Assembly: GCF_900089605.1 (NCBI RefSeq)
Contig: NZ_LT594324.1
Coordinates: 4,154,001 to 4,218,000 of the forward strand
Reading direction: 5' to 3'
Source: Micromonospora narathiwatensis
GTDB taxonomy: Bacteria > Actinomycetota > Actinomycetes > Mycobacteriales > Micromonosporaceae
DNA: 64,000 nucleotides
In this document: positions 1-9,044 of the stretch, piece by piece
How positions within the stretch are numbered: the first letter of the stretch is position 1
Layout: each line of letters begins with the position of its first letter
The notes under the pieces: generated by a model
Databases searched by the model: none
What the model was told of the DNA's origin: nothing
Seen by the model: only the letters and a program-made list of their open reading frames with translations
Program-made: the position numbers and the translations under genes

Positions 1-2580
1 ACCCCGCACGCCGGGACGCTGGATCCCGAGCTGCGCGCCGCCATCGGCCGCATCGCCCGCGTACCCCAGCTCCTGGTCGCCTGCGACTACGACGGCACCC
101 TCGCGCCGATCGTCGAGGACCCGAGCAAGGCCGTACCGCTACCCGAGTCGGTGGCCGCGATCCGGGCGCTGGCCTCGATGCCGCAGACCACCGTCGCGGT
201 GGTCTCCGGGCGCGCGCTGCGCGACCTGGCCGCGCTCTCCCGGCTGCCCAGCGAGGTCCATCTCGTCGGCAGCCACGGCTCCGAGTTCGACATCGGCTTC
301 GTCGAGCGGCTCTCCCCCGAGCTGATCGCCGTGCGGACCCGGCTGCGTGACGCGCTGCGCGAGATCGCCACGGCCCATCCGGGCGTACGCCTGGAGCGCA
401 AGCCGGCCAGCGTCGCCGTGCACACCCGCGGGGTCGACCCGCAGGTCGCCGCCTCGGCCATCGAGGCGGTCCGCAACGGCCCCGCCACCTGGGCGGACGT
501 GACGGTCACCCAGGGCAAGGAGGTCATCGAGCTGTCGGTGGTGGCCACCCACAAGGGCACCGCGGTCGACCAGCTCCGGACCCAGCTCGCGGCGAGCGCC
601 GTGCTCTTCATCGGCGACGACGTCACCGACGAGAACGCCTTCGGCAACCTGCAGGGCCCGGACGTGGGCATCAAGATCGGCCCCGGGGACACCCAGGCCG
701 ACTACCGGGTGGCCGAGCCGATCGAGGCGGCCCGGGCGCTGGGCCTGCTGCTGGAGACCCGCCGGCACTGGCTGTTCGGCGAGCGGGCGGTGCCGATCGA
801 GCGGCACTCGATGCTGGCCAACGGGCGGACGGTGGCGCTGGTCACCCCGGAGGCGAAGATCACCTGGCTCTGCCACCCGAAGCCGGATGCTTCGGCGATC
901 TTCGCCGATCTGGTGGGCGGCAGTCCGGCCGGGCACTTCACCGTCGGCCCCGAGCGCGGCGGCATCCCGCTCGGCCAGCGGTACCGCAGCGGCACGATGA
1001 CCGTGGAGACCCGCTGGTCGGGCCTGACCGTCACCGACTGGCTGGACCTGCCGGCGAAGGAGACCACGCCGGACGGCGCGGCGGTCGTCACCGGCGACTC
1101 GACGCTGGTCCGGCTGCTCAGCGGCACCGGCCGGGCCCGGATCGACTTCGCGCCGCGGCCCGAGTTCGGTCAGGTCGCGGTGCAACTCCAGCCGATCGAC
1201 GACGGCCTGCTGGTGCTCGGCTCCAACGAGCCAATCTCGCTCTACTCGCCCGGCGTCGAGTGGGACGTCACCAGCGACGGGGTCAACGAGACGGCGAAGG
1301 CCGTGGTGGACCTCTCCGCGACGGGCGGGCAGGTGGTGCTGGAGCTGCGCTTCGGCACGCAGAGCCTGGAGCACCACCGGGTGCCGATCCACGAGCGGCA
1401 GGCCACGGCCGAGCAGCCCTGGCGGGACTGGGTGGCCGGGCTGCGCCTGCCCAGCACCGCCCGCGAACTGGTCGCCCGGAGCGCGCTCACCCTGCGCGGC
1501 CTCTGCCACGAGGCCACCGGCTCGATCCTCGCCGCGGCGACCACCTCGCTGCCCGAGGAACTGGGCGGCGTCCGCAACTGGGACTACCGCTACTGCTGGT
1601 TGCGGGACGCGGCGATGACCGCCCGGGCGCTGGTCGACCTCGGCTCGACCGAGGAGGCGGAGGGGCTGCTGCGCTGGATCGACGGCGTCGTCGAGCGCAC
1701 CGGCGGGCACCCGGAGCGGCTGCACCCGCTCTACACCGTCGACGGGTACGAGTTGGGCGCCGAGGCGGTCATCGACACCCTGCCCGGCTACGCCGGCTCC
1801 CGGCCGGTCCGGGTCGGCAACCTCGCCAACCACCAGCTCCAGCTCGACGTGTTCGGCCCGGTCGCGGACCTGATCGCCGCGGTCGCGGACGCTCGCGGCT
1901 CGGTCCGCGACGACGAGTGGCGGGTGCTGGAGAACATGGTCGAGGCGGTCCGCCGCCGCTGGCACGAGCCCGACCACGGCATCTGGGAGGCGCGCCTGCC
2001 ACCACGGCACCACGTCTACTCGAAGGTGATGCTGTGGATGACGGTCGACCGGGCGCTGCACGTGGTGCGGCAGCACGGCGGTGAGGACCGGCCGGAGTGG
2101 GTGGAGCTGCGCGACCGGATCGGCGCCAACGTGCTGGAGTACGGCTGGCACGCCGACGCCGAGGCGTACAGCGTCGCGTACGGGCACGAGGACATGGACG
2201 CCTCGTCGCTCTGGATCGGCCTGTCCGGGCTGCTCCCGGGGGACGACCCGCGCTTCCTGTCGACCGTGCTCAAGATCGAGGCGGACCTGCGCAGCGGCCC
2301 GGTCGTCTACCGGTACCACTGGGACGACGGCCTGCCCGGCCGGGAGGGCGGCTTCCACATCTGCACGTCGTGGCTGATCGAGGCGTACCTGCGCACCGGC
2401 CGGCGTACCGACGCGGAGGAGCTGTTCGCCCAGATGGTCGACACGGCGGGTCCGACCGGGCTGCTCCCGGAGCAGTACGACCCGCTCGCCGAGCGCGGGC
2501 TGGGCAACCACCCGCAGGCGTACAGCCACCTGGGGCTCATCCGCTGCGCCCTGCTGCTGGACAACATGCTCAAGCAGTGA
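1..2580 (+). CDS. otsB: Trehalose-6-phosphatase fused to GH15 glucanohydrolase (5' end outside window)
   Basis: The reading frame is open from base 1, so the start lies upstream of the window. Near codon 29 is the HAD motif DYDGTLAPI, with the nucleophile and acid/base aspartates, and near codon 205 is GDDVTDENAF, the metal-binding HAD motif; together these mark trehalose-6-phosphate phosphatase (OtsB). From about codon 260 to the end (codon 859) the protein is a GH15 glucoamylase/trehalase-type module, with RNWDYRYCWLRDA near codon 524 and GREGGFHICTSWL near codon 780. Trehalose would be released by the first half and could be cleaved by the second if that half is a trehalase; its substrate is not readable from sequence. 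A trehalose-phosphate synthase just upstream would be expected. A start at GTG 151 would cut off the HAD nucleophile and is wrong. Confidence 0.9.
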   Translation, partial: TPHAGTLDPELRAAIGRIARVPQLLVACDYDGTLAPIVEDPSKAVPLPESVAAIRALASMPQTTVAVVSGRALRDLAALSRLPSEVHLVGSHGSEFDIGFVERLSPELIAVRTRLRDALREIATAHPGVRLERKPASVAVHTRGVDPQVAASAIEAVRNGPATWADVTVTQGKEVIELSVVATHKGTAVDQLRTQLAASAVLFIGDDVTDENAFGNLQGPDVGIKIGPGDTQADYRVAEPIEAARALGLLLETRRHWLFGERAVPIERHSMLANGRTVALVTPEAKITWLCHPKPDASAIFADLVGGSPAGHFTVGPERGGIPLGQRYRSGTMTVETRWSGLTVTDWLDLPAKETTPDGAAVVTGDSTLVRLLSGTGRARIDFAPRPEFGQVAVQLQPIDDGLLVLGSNEPISLYSPGVEWDVTSDGVNETAKAVVDLSATGGQVVLELRFGTQSLEHHRVPIHERQATAEQPWRDWVAGLRLPSTARELVARSALTLRGLCHEATGSILAAATTSLPEELGGVRNWDYRYCWLRDAAMTARALVDLGSTEEAEGLLRWIDGVVERTGGHPERLHPLYTVDGYELGAEAVIDTLPGYAGSRPVRVGNLANHQLQLDVFGPVADLIAAVADARGSVRDDEWRVLENMVEAVRRRWHEPDHGIWEARLPPRHHVYSKVMLWMTVDRALHVVRQHGGEDRPEWVELRDRIGANVLEYGWHADAEAYSVAYGHEDMDASSLWIGLSGLLPGDDPRFLSTVLKIEADLRSGPVVYRYHWDDGLPGREGGFHICTSWLIEAYLRTGRRTDAEELFAQMVDTAGPTGLLPEQYDPLAERGLGNHPQAYSHLGLIRCALLLDNMLKQ

Positions 2581-2597
2581 CCTGACCAGCACTTCGA

Positions 2598-2638
2598 CGA
2601 TGTGGCGGTGTCCGGGTGACCGGGACACCGCCACATCG
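2598..2638. terminator. Bidirectional hairpin terminator
   Basis: Perfect 16-bp inverted repeat (arm CGATGTGGCGGTGTCC) with a 9-nt loop lies between the convergent otsB-GH15 and SUMT genes. There is no T-run, as is usual for GC-rich actinobacterial terminators. A 17-nt piece of its right flank recurs at 27917-27933. Confidence 0.8.
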
Positions 2639-2652
2639 GCGTATAGGGCCGA

Positions 2653-3867
2653 TCAGACGGCGTCCAGGGTGCCGACCACGTCGCCGACCACGACGATCGC
2701 GGGTGGGCGGAGAGCGGCGGCCGTCACGTCCGCGGCCACCGCGCCCAACGTCGAACGGAGCATCCGCTGGGCGGCCGTAGTGCCCTCCTGGATCACCGCC
2801 GCCGGGGTCTGCGCCGGCCTGCCGTGCGCGACCAGGGTCGCGCTGATCGCGGCGAGGTTCTTCAGCCCCATCAGGATCACCAGGGTGCCGCGAAGGCCGG
2901 CGAGGGCGTCCCAGCGGACGAGCGAGGTCGGCGAGTCCGGCGCGACGTGCCCGGAGACCACCGTGAACTCGTGCGCCACCGCCCGGTGGGTGACCGGCAC
3001 GCCGGCCACCGCGGGCACGGCGATCGCGCTCGTCACCCCGGGAACCACGGTCACCGGCACACCCGCCTCGGCGCAGGCCAGCAGCTCCTCGCCGCCCCGG
3101 CCGAAGACGTACGGGTCACCGCCCTTGAGCCGGACCACGGCCCGACCGGCCAGGGCCCGGTCCACCAGGATCCGGTTGATCTCCTCCTGGGCGCGGGACG
3201 GCCCGTACGGGATCTTCGAGGCGTCCACCAGCTCGACGTCGGGGCGCAACTCGTCGAGGAGCAACCCGGGGACGAGGCGGTCGGCGACCACCACGTCGGC
3301 CTCGGTGAGCAGCCGCCAGCCCCGTACGGTGATCAGCTCCGGGTCGCCCGGTCCCGCCCCGACCAGGGCCACCCGTCCAGGGGCGCCACCGGCCGTACCG
3401 GTGGGCAGGTCGGGGCGCGCGCTCAGCAGGTCGCGGACGGCGTCCCGGACGGTCATCGCACGGCGGGGGTCGCCACCACCGAGCACGGCGACGGTGACCG
3501 GGCCGTGCCGGGTGACCGCCGGGGTCCACGCGGTGGCCGCCACCCGGTCGTCGGCGCGTACGCAGAAGATCCGGCGCTCGGCGGCGGCGGCGCTGACCTC
3601 GGCCGCGGCGGCCGGATCGTCGACCGCCGCCTGAACCAGCCAGGCGCCGTCCAGATCGGCGGGTACGAAGCGACGCGGCTCCCAGCGCAGCCGGCCGGCG
3701 TCGGCGTGCGCCCGCAGCGCCGGGGTCAGCTCCGGCGCGACCAGCAGGACGTCCGCCCCGGCGTCGAGCAGCGCCGGCACCCGGCGGGTGGCCACCGCTC
3801 CCCCACCCACCACGACCACCCGCCGGCCGGCCAGCCGGAGCCCGAGGGGGTACGGATTCGCCGTCAC
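2653..3867 (-). CDS. cysG: Siroheme/cobalamin precursor enzyme: SirC-like dehydrogenase fused to uroporphyrinogen-III C-methyltransferase
   Basis: 404 aa from GTG 3867, chosen because the conserved protein begins there and an upstream run of Arg-rich codons looks non-coding. Residues about 14-140 carry a Rossmann signature (VVVVGGGAVATRRV) of precorrin-2 dehydrogenase type (SirC/Met8 part of CysG). From about residue 165 comes a SUMT domain: VALVGAGPGDPELITVRG, then YGPSRAQEEI and VRLKGGDPYVFGRG, which bind S-adenosylmethionine and substrate. It methylates uroporphyrinogen III to precorrin-2, the branch point for siroheme and B12. It is the last gene of a minus-strand run with cobT and a cobC-like gene, so a B12 role is likely; a siroheme role is also possible. 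Confidence 0.88.
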   Translation of the reverse strand: MTANPYPLGLRLAGRRVVVVGGGAVATRRVPALLDAGADVLLVAPELTPALRAHADAGRLRWEPRRFVPADLDGAWLVQAAVDDPAAAAEVSAAAAERRIFCVRADDRVAATAWTPAVTRHGPVTVAVLGGGDPRRAMTVRDAVRDLLSARPDLPTGTAGGAPGRVALVGAGPGDPELITVRGWRLLTEADVVVADRLVPGLLLDELRPDVELVDASKIPYGPSRAQEEINRILVDRALAGRAVVRLKGGDPYVFGRGGEELLACAEAGVPVTVVPGVTSAIAVPAVAGVPVTHRAVAHEFTVVSGHVAPDSPTSLVRWDALAGLRGTLVILMGLKNLAAISATLVAHGRPAQTPAAVIQEGTTAAQRMLRSTLGAVAADVTAAALRPPAIVVVGDVVGTLDAV

Positions 3868-3934
3868 GCGGCCGCCTCGCTCCGCTCGGCGGCGGCGCGA
3901 CGCGCCCCGGTGCTGAGCCAACTGGTTCGCTCGC

Positions 3935-5011
3935 TCACTTCTCGGCCACTCCCGCCGAGTCGAAGGTGGCCACCTCGTGCAGCACCCGAACCGCGCCGGT
4001 GACGACCGGGAGGGCGAGCAGCGCGCCGGTCCCCTCGCCGAGGCGCAGACCGAGGTCGATCAGCGGGTCGAGGCCGAGGTGCCGCAGGGCGGCGGTGGCA
4101 CCCGGCTCGGCGGAGCGGTGCCCGGCCACCATCGCCCCGACCGCGTCCGGCGCGAACGCGGCGGCGGCCAGCGCGCCGCTGACCGCGATCACCCCGTCCA
4201 GCAGCACCGGCACCCGGCGGGCGGCGGCGCCCAGGATCAGCCCGGCCAGCGCCGCGTGCTCCAGCCCGCCGACCGTGGCCAGCACGCCGAGCGGATCGGC
4301 CGGGTCGGGCGCGTGCCGGTCGAGCGCGGCCCGCACCACGGCGACCTTCCGGGCGTACGTCTCGTCGTCCACCCCGGTGCCCCGCCCGGTCGCCTCGGCC
4401 GGGTCGACCCCGGTGAACGCGGCCACCAGCGCGGCGGCCGGGGTGGTGTTGCCGATGCCCATGTCCCCGGTCAGCAGGATGCCCGCCCCGCCGTCGACCA
4501 GCTCCCCGGCCACCCGGATGCCGGTCTCGACCGCGGCCCGGGCCTCGTCCCGGGTGAGCGCGGCGGTGACCGTCAGGTCCCGCGTGCCGGCCCGCACGTT
4601 CGCCGCGACCAGCCGGGGGCCCGCCGGGCCGGCGGAGACCGTCGGGTCGACCGGGAGCGGGGTGGCCACGCCGACGTCGACCACGGTGACCGAGGCGCCG
4701 GCCTGCCGGGCGAACGCGTTGACCACCGCGCCGCCGGCCAGGAAGTTGCCGATCATCTGGGCGGTGACCTCCTGCGGCCACGGGGTGACGCCCTGGGCGT
4801 GCACGCCGTGGTCACCGGCGAAGATGGCCACCGCGGCCGGCTCGGGCAGCGGCGGCGGGCAGGCCCCGGCCAGCCCGGCGAGCCGTACGGAGAGGGGCTC
4901 CAGGGCGCCGAGGGAGCCGGCCGGCTTGGTCAACCGTCCCTGGAGGTCGCGGGCCGCCGCCATGGCGGTCTCGTCCAGCGGCCGGATCGCCGCGACAGTG
5001 GACTCCAACAT
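3935..5011 (-). CDS. cobT: Nicotinate-nucleotide--dimethylbenzimidazole phosphoribosyltransferase
   Basis: 358 aa. CobT activates the lower ligand dimethylbenzimidazole to alpha-ribazole phosphate for B12 nucleotide-loop assembly. The fold signatures are RLTKPAGSLGALEPL near residue 30, IFAGDHGVHAQGVTPWP near residue 65, GDMGIGNTT near residue 170, and RLGEGTGALLAL near residue 325, which holds the catalytic glutamate of the family. The ATG at 5011 overlaps the stop codon of the upstream aminotransferase (TGATG) and follows GGAGGAG, so the two are translationally coupled. The next gene downstream is the SUMT fusion, after a 67-nt gap. Confidence 0.93.
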   Translation of the reverse strand: MLESTVAAIRPLDETAMAAARDLQGRLTKPAGSLGALEPLSVRLAGLAGACPPPLPEPAAVAIFAGDHGVHAQGVTPWPQEVTAQMIGNFLAGGAVVNAFARQAGASVTVVDVGVATPLPVDPTVSAGPAGPRLVAANVRAGTRDLTVTAALTRDEARAAVETGIRVAGELVDGGAGILLTGDMGIGNTTPAAALVAAFTGVDPAEATGRGTGVDDETYARKVAVVRAALDRHAPDPADPLGVLATVGGLEHAALAGLILGAAARRVPVLLDGVIAVSGALAAAAFAPDAVGAMVAGHRSAEPGATAALRHLGLDPLIDLGLRLGEGTGALLALPVVTGAVRVLHEVATFDSAGVAEK

Positions 5012-6108
5012 CACTCCTCCAGGATTTCCGCCAACACCTCGACGAACGCGTCGCTCGTCGCCGGATCGCGCACCGCGATCCGCAGCCAGTCCGGGCCGAG
5101 CCCGGGGAACGTGTCGCCCCGGCGTACCGCCCAGCCGCGCTCGCGCAGCCGCTCCCGTACCGCGGCGGCACCGGGCCGGTGGAGCAGCACGAAGGCGCTG
5201 GCCGGACGGCCGACCACGCGTACGCCGGGCAGGCCGGACAGGCGGGCCACCAGGTGTTCGCGGTCGGCGGCGAGCCCGGCGGCGATGGCGCGCTCGGCGG
5301 CGACGGCGACCGGGGACGCGCAGGCGGTCGCGGCGGCGAGCGCCGGGGTGGAGACCGCCCACAGCGGCTGGGCGGCGGCGAGCCGGGCGAGCAGCGGCGC
5401 CTCGCCGAGCAGGTAGCCGACCCGCAGCCCGGCCAGCCCCCAGGTCTTGGTGAGGCTGCGGACCACCACGAGACCGGGCAGGTCGGTGCGGGCGGCCAGG
5501 GACTCCGGCTCGCCGTCGACGCCGGGGGCGCCGGTGGTGTCGGCGAACGCCTCGTCGACCACCAGCACGCGACCGGGGCGGGCCAGCGCGGCGAGCGCCT
5601 CGGCCGGGTGCAGCACGGAGGTGGGGTTGGTGGGGTTGCCGACCAGCACCAGATCGGCGTCGGCTGGCACCAGGGCCGGGTCGAGCCGGAAGTCGTCGGC
5701 CGGGTCGAGCAGCACCCGGTCGACGGCGTGCCCGGCGGCCCGCAGGGCGGCCTCCGGCTCGGTGAACTGCGGGTGCACCACCACCGGCCGCCGGGCGTCG
5801 CGCAGGGCCCGGGCGATCAGCACGAATCCCTCGGCCGCGCCGGCGGTGAGGAGTACCTCCTCCGGGGGACGCCCGTGCCGGGCGGCGACGGCGGCCCGGG
5901 CCGGGCCGGGATCCGGGTACGCGGCCAGCTCGCCCAGCGCCGCGGTCAGCGGGTCGGCCAGCCAGTCGGGCATCGGGGCGCGGCGCACGTTGACCGCCAG
6001 GTCGACCAGTCCCGGGGTCGCCTCGGCGTCCCCGTGGTGCCCGAGGTCGAACTCGGCCTCCGCCGGCTTCCCGGTCGCGGCCGGAGTCCCGGTCAGCTGA
6101 GCACGCAT
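5011..6108 (-). CDS. cobC: CobC-like PLP aminotransferase (histidinol-phosphate aminotransferase family)
   Basis: 365 aa, class I/II PLP-dependent enzyme. It has GNPTNPTSVL for cofactor binding, VVDEAFAD, and SLTKTWGLAGLRVGYLL, whose lysine should form the Schiff base. In this setting, next to and overlapping cobT, the likely job is L-threonine-phosphate decarboxylase (CobC/CobD of other nomenclatures), supplying the aminopropanol linker of B12; histidinol-phosphate aminotransferase is the alternative. The start is placed at ATG 6108. The frame runs further upstream, but that part has no family similarity. A CAGGAT box 7 nt before ATG may be a -10 element for a leaderless message. I see no cobalamin riboswitch in 6109-6241. 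Confidence 0.8.
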   Translation of the reverse strand: MRAQLTGTPAATGKPAEAEFDLGHHGDAEATPGLVDLAVNVRRAPMPDWLADPLTAALGELAAYPDPGPARAAVAARHGRPPEEVLLTAGAAEGFVLIARALRDARRPVVVHPQFTEPEAALRAAGHAVDRVLLDPADDFRLDPALVPADADLVLVGNPTNPTSVLHPAEALAALARPGRVLVVDEAFADTTGAPGVDGEPESLAARTDLPGLVVVRSLTKTWGLAGLRVGYLLGEAPLLARLAAAQPLWAVSTPALAAATACASPVAVAAERAIAAGLAADREHLVARLSGLPGVRVVGRPASAFVLLHRPGAAAVRERLRERGWAVRRGDTFPGLGPDWLRIAVRDPATSDAFVEVLAEILEE

Positions 6109-6207
6109 GTCCGCGATCCTGCCGGGAAGCCGCCGCCGGAAACAGCGGATCCCGGCGTGGGTCGCGTCACCACGGCCCGCTCCGATCGCCCGTTTATGAA
6201 TTCTTCT

Positions 6208-6226
6208 CATTTCCGAATCGGAAATG
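6208..6226. promoter_or_regulatory. 19-bp palindrome, candidate operator of the PBP gene
   Basis: CATTTCCGAATCGGAAATG is a perfect inverted repeat of 9-bp arms around one base, centred 25 nt before the GTG of the penicillin-binding protein, in an unusually AT-rich patch (6191-6236). The position fits an operator or the core promoter. The regulator is unknown. Confidence 0.6.
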
Positions 6227-6241
6227 TCATAGCTTGGCCTC

Positions 6242-8377
6242 GTGAGCAATCGACCCCTTGCCTCCGCTGGTCGTGCCGTTCCCCTCCTCCGCGCCGGGCT
6301 GATCGCCGGCATCGTGGTCGCCGCCGCGATGTATCCGTTGGCCGCTCTCACCGGCATCGGCGCCAAGGCCACCGCGCACGCAGTGGAGCAGAAGACGAGC
6401 ATCCTGAAGACCGCGCTACCCGCCGAGACCTCGTACCTCTACGCGCCGGACGGCAAGACGGTGTTGACGATGTTCTACGAGGAGTACCGGAAGTACACCA
6501 AGATCGAGGACATGTCCCCGAACATCCAACAGGCGATCGTCGCCGCCGAGGACAACCGCTTCTACCAGCACCACGGTGTCGACCCGAAGGGCGTGGCCCG
6601 GGCCTTCGTGGCCAACTCCCGCTCCGGCGGCGTCTCCCAGGGCGCCTCGACGCTGACCATGCAGTACGTCCGGATGGCCCTGCGGGACAGCGCGAGCACG
6701 CCGAAGGAGGTCCAGGAGGCCACCCAGCAGACCAGCCTGCGCAAGGTCAAGGAGATGCGCATGGCGCTGGACATCGAGAAGGAACTCAGCAAGGAACAGA
6801 TCCTGGAGCGCTACCTGAACTCGGCCTACTTCGGCCACCGGGCGTACGGGATCTACGCCGCCGCGCAGATCTTCTTCTCCAAGACCCCGGACACCCTCAC
6901 CCCGGTCGAGGCGGCCACCCTGGCCGGCCTGGTGAAGTCCCCGTCGGAGTACGACCCGATCACCTCCGACCAGAAGGATGCCTTCGCCCGCCGCAACTAC
7001 GTGCTCGACAACATGGCCCGGCTCGGCTACATGTCGCCCGACGCCGCCGCGAAGGCCAAGGCCGAGCCGATCCAACTGAAGTTGACCAACCCGCCGAACG
7101 ACTGCGCCTCGATGCTGGACAAGTACAAGGCGACCTGGGGCTTCTACTGCGACTACCTGAAGAACTGGTGGAGTTCGCAGCCCGCGTTCGGGGAGAACCG
7201 GCTGGAACGGATGGACAAGCTGCGCCGGGGCGGCTACCGGATCGTGCTCGCCCTCGACCCGAAGATCCAGGAGGCGGCGGAGAAGAACGTGGGCGCCAAG
7301 GACGGCACGGGCAGCCCGTTCGCCAACGGCATCGTGGTCGCCGAGCCGGGCACCGGACGGATCAAGGCGATGGCGGTGAACCGGACGTATTCGCTCGACC
7401 TGAGCGAGAACCCGAACAGCTCAAATCCGGAGGCCGGCCCGAACATCAAGGCGAACTATCCGAACACCGTCGCGCCACTGCTCGGCGGGGGTTCGCTCCC
7501 CGGCTACCAGGCCGGATCGACGTTCAAGATGTTCACGATGCTCGCCGCGCTCAACTCGGGGACGAAGCTCTCCGACACCATCAACTCGCCGTTCAAGTAC
7601 CAGTCGGCCATCTACGACGGGTGGGCCCCGGTCAACGCCAGCGGCGCGATGACCGGCGTACAGACCATGTGGTCCGGCTTCGGCAAGTCGGTGAACACCT
7701 TCTTCGTGCAGTTGGAGGAGAAGATCGGCGCGGAGAAGGGGGTGCGCCTGGCCGAGCAGCTCGGGCTGCGCTGGCGTACCGATGTGGACCGTGACCACGC
7801 CTCCCCGGACAATGCACACAAGTGGGGTGCGTTCACCCTGGGCGTCTCCGACGCCACCCCGCTGGAGATGGCCAACGCGTACGCCGCGGTCGCCGCCGAC
7901 GGCCGGTACTGCGAGGCGATCCCGGTGCTCTCGATCCTGAACCGGGACGGCACGCCCGCCATGTACAAGACGGCCGGCGGGGTGGAGCGGGAGGTCGCCA
8001 AGCCGCGCTGCCGGCAGGTGGTCAGCGCGGACGCGGCCCGGGCCGCCACCGACGCCGCCCGCTGCCCGACCGGCGACACCCCGGCCAAGGGCGGCTGCGG
8101 CGGCTGGTCCACCGCCGACAGCGTCCGGGGTACGGTCGGCCGCCCGGTCGCCGGCAAGACGGGTACCACCGACAGCACCCGGTCGGCCTGGTTCGCCGGC
8201 TTCACCCCGGAACTGGCCGCGGCGAGCTTCATCGCCGACCCGGACAACCCGTTCAACGCGGTGGGCGACGGGTTGTCCCAGGTGCCCGTCGACGCGGTGG
8301 CGATGACCCTGCGCGACGCGCTCAAGGGCAAGCCGGTCCGCCAGTTCACCCCGCCGTCCGACCAGATCGTCGGCTGA
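6242..8377 (+). CDS. Class A penicillin-binding protein (GT51 transglycosylase + transpeptidase)
   Basis: 711 aa. After a short cytoplasmic tail there is one membrane segment at about residues 15-38. The GT51 domain follows with EDNRFYQHHGVDPKG near residue 100 and SQGASTLTMQYVRM near residue 137, which includes the catalytic glutamate region. The penicillin-binding domain has STFKMF (SxxK serine) near residue 422, SVN near 482 and KTGTT near 640. It polymerises and cross-links peptidoglycan outside the membrane. The GTG start follows the palindrome at 6208-6226. There is no C-terminal PASTA domain; the protein ends soon after the transpeptidase fold. It is monocistronic, closed by a hairpin at 8417. 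Confidence 0.93.
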   Translation: MSNRPLASAGRAVPLLRAGLIAGIVVAAAMYPLAALTGIGAKATAHAVEQKTSILKTALPAETSYLYAPDGKTVLTMFYEEYRKYTKIEDMSPNIQQAIVAAEDNRFYQHHGVDPKGVARAFVANSRSGGVSQGASTLTMQYVRMALRDSASTPKEVQEATQQTSLRKVKEMRMALDIEKELSKEQILERYLNSAYFGHRAYGIYAAAQIFFSKTPDTLTPVEAATLAGLVKSPSEYDPITSDQKDAFARRNYVLDNMARLGYMSPDAAAKAKAEPIQLKLTNPPNDCASMLDKYKATWGFYCDYLKNWWSSQPAFGENRLERMDKLRRGGYRIVLALDPKIQEAAEKNVGAKDGTGSPFANGIVVAEPGTGRIKAMAVNRTYSLDLSENPNSSNPEAGPNIKANYPNTVAPLLGGGSLPGYQAGSTFKMFTMLAALNSGTKLSDTINSPFKYQSAIYDGWAPVNASGAMTGVQTMWSGFGKSVNTFFVQLEEKIGAEKGVRLAEQLGLRWRTDVDRDHASPDNAHKWGAFTLGVSDATPLEMANAYAAVAADGRYCEAIPVLSILNRDGTPAMYKTAGGVEREVAKPRCRQVVSADAARAATDAARCPTGDTPAKGGCGGWSTADSVRGTVGRPVAGKTGTTDSTRSAWFAGFTPELAAASFIADPDNPFNAVGDGLSQVPVDAVAMTLRDALKGKPVRQFTPPSDQIVG

Positions 8378-8416
8378 CCGTCCCGCCGGACCGCCCGGGG
8401 GTGCGCCCGGGTAGTT

Positions 8417-8456
8417 GATCAAGAGGTTTGCGGCCGGTGCCGCGAACCTCTTGATC
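8417..8456. terminator. Bidirectional hairpin terminator
   Basis: 18-bp arms (GATCAAGAGGTTTGCGGC on the left) around a 4-nt loop, with a single G-T type mismatch, between the convergent PBP and GNAT genes. Confidence 0.85.
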
Positions 8457-8474
8457 GTCGTCCGGAGGCGGGGC

Positions 8475-9044
8475 TCAGCGGAGGTCGGCGGCGACGAAGG
8501 ACCACAGCTCCAGGTCCACCCGGGCGCCCCGGACGAAACCGGCGTTGCGCAGCAGCCCCTCGTAGCTGAAACCGGCCTTCTCGGCCACCCGCCGGGACGC
8601 CACGTTCCCCGGCGCCACCCGCAGCTCGACCCGCTGGAAACCGTGCTCCAGGATCAGCGCGATGGCGACCGCGTCCACCGCCTCGGCGGCCAGGCCGTAA
8701 CCACGGGCGTGCGGGGCGAGCGCGTACGACACCTCGGTCAGCCGGGCACCCCAGTCGGTGCGCCGGGTCCAGAGACAGCCCACCACCCGCTCGTCCTCGC
8801 GGCGGACCACCCCGTAATGGTCGCCGTCGCCGCTGTCCCGCCGCTGCCGGGCCAGCTCGGTGCACCAGGCCGGCCCGTCGATCTGCCCGGACGCGTCGGC
8901 CAGCGGCAGCCAGCGCTGCGTCTGCCGGTCCGCGAACACCTCGTCGACCGCCTCGGCGTCCGCCGCCACCAACCGGCGTACCTCGGTGCGCGGGGTCGAG
9001 ACGGTCAGCTCCGGGAAGCGGCGCACCGCCACCTGCCCGATCAC
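8475..9044 (-). CDS. GNAT family N-acetyltransferase (RimJ/RimL-like)
   Basis: 189 aa from GTG 9044, which overlaps the stop of the upstream CobB-like gene (GTGA) and follows GGAGG at good spacing. The fold is the RimJ/RimL type used for protein N-termini or small molecules. It begins with a beta strand (TEVRRLVAADAEAVDEVF), has the acetyl-CoA pyrophosphate loop HARGYGLAAEAVDAV, and ends with NVASRRVAEKAGFSYEGLLRN. No substrate can be read from the sequence. Tight coupling with a corrinoid-amidase-like gene is unusual, and the link may be functional or accidental. Confidence 0.85.
   Translation of the reverse strand: MIGQVAVRRFPELTVSTPRTEVRRLVAADAEAVDEVFADRQTQRWLPLADASGQIDGPAWCTELARQRRDSGDGDHYGVVRREDERVVGCLWTRRTDWGARLTEVSYALAPHARGYGLAAEAVDAVAIALILEHGFQRVELRVAPGNVASRRVAEKAGFSYEGLLRNAGFVRGARVDLELWSFVAADLR

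Noticed and set aside
139..2634. 831-codon antisense ORF opposite the otsB-GH15 gene
   Set aside because: It is an Arg/Val/Asp-rich shadow created by high third-position GC; the plus strand carries HAD and GH15 motifs.
5179..7794. 871-codon plus-strand ORF across the cobC-like gene and into the PBP gene
   Set aside because: Repetitive Gly/Arg/Gln composition, overlaps two well-supported genes in other frames.
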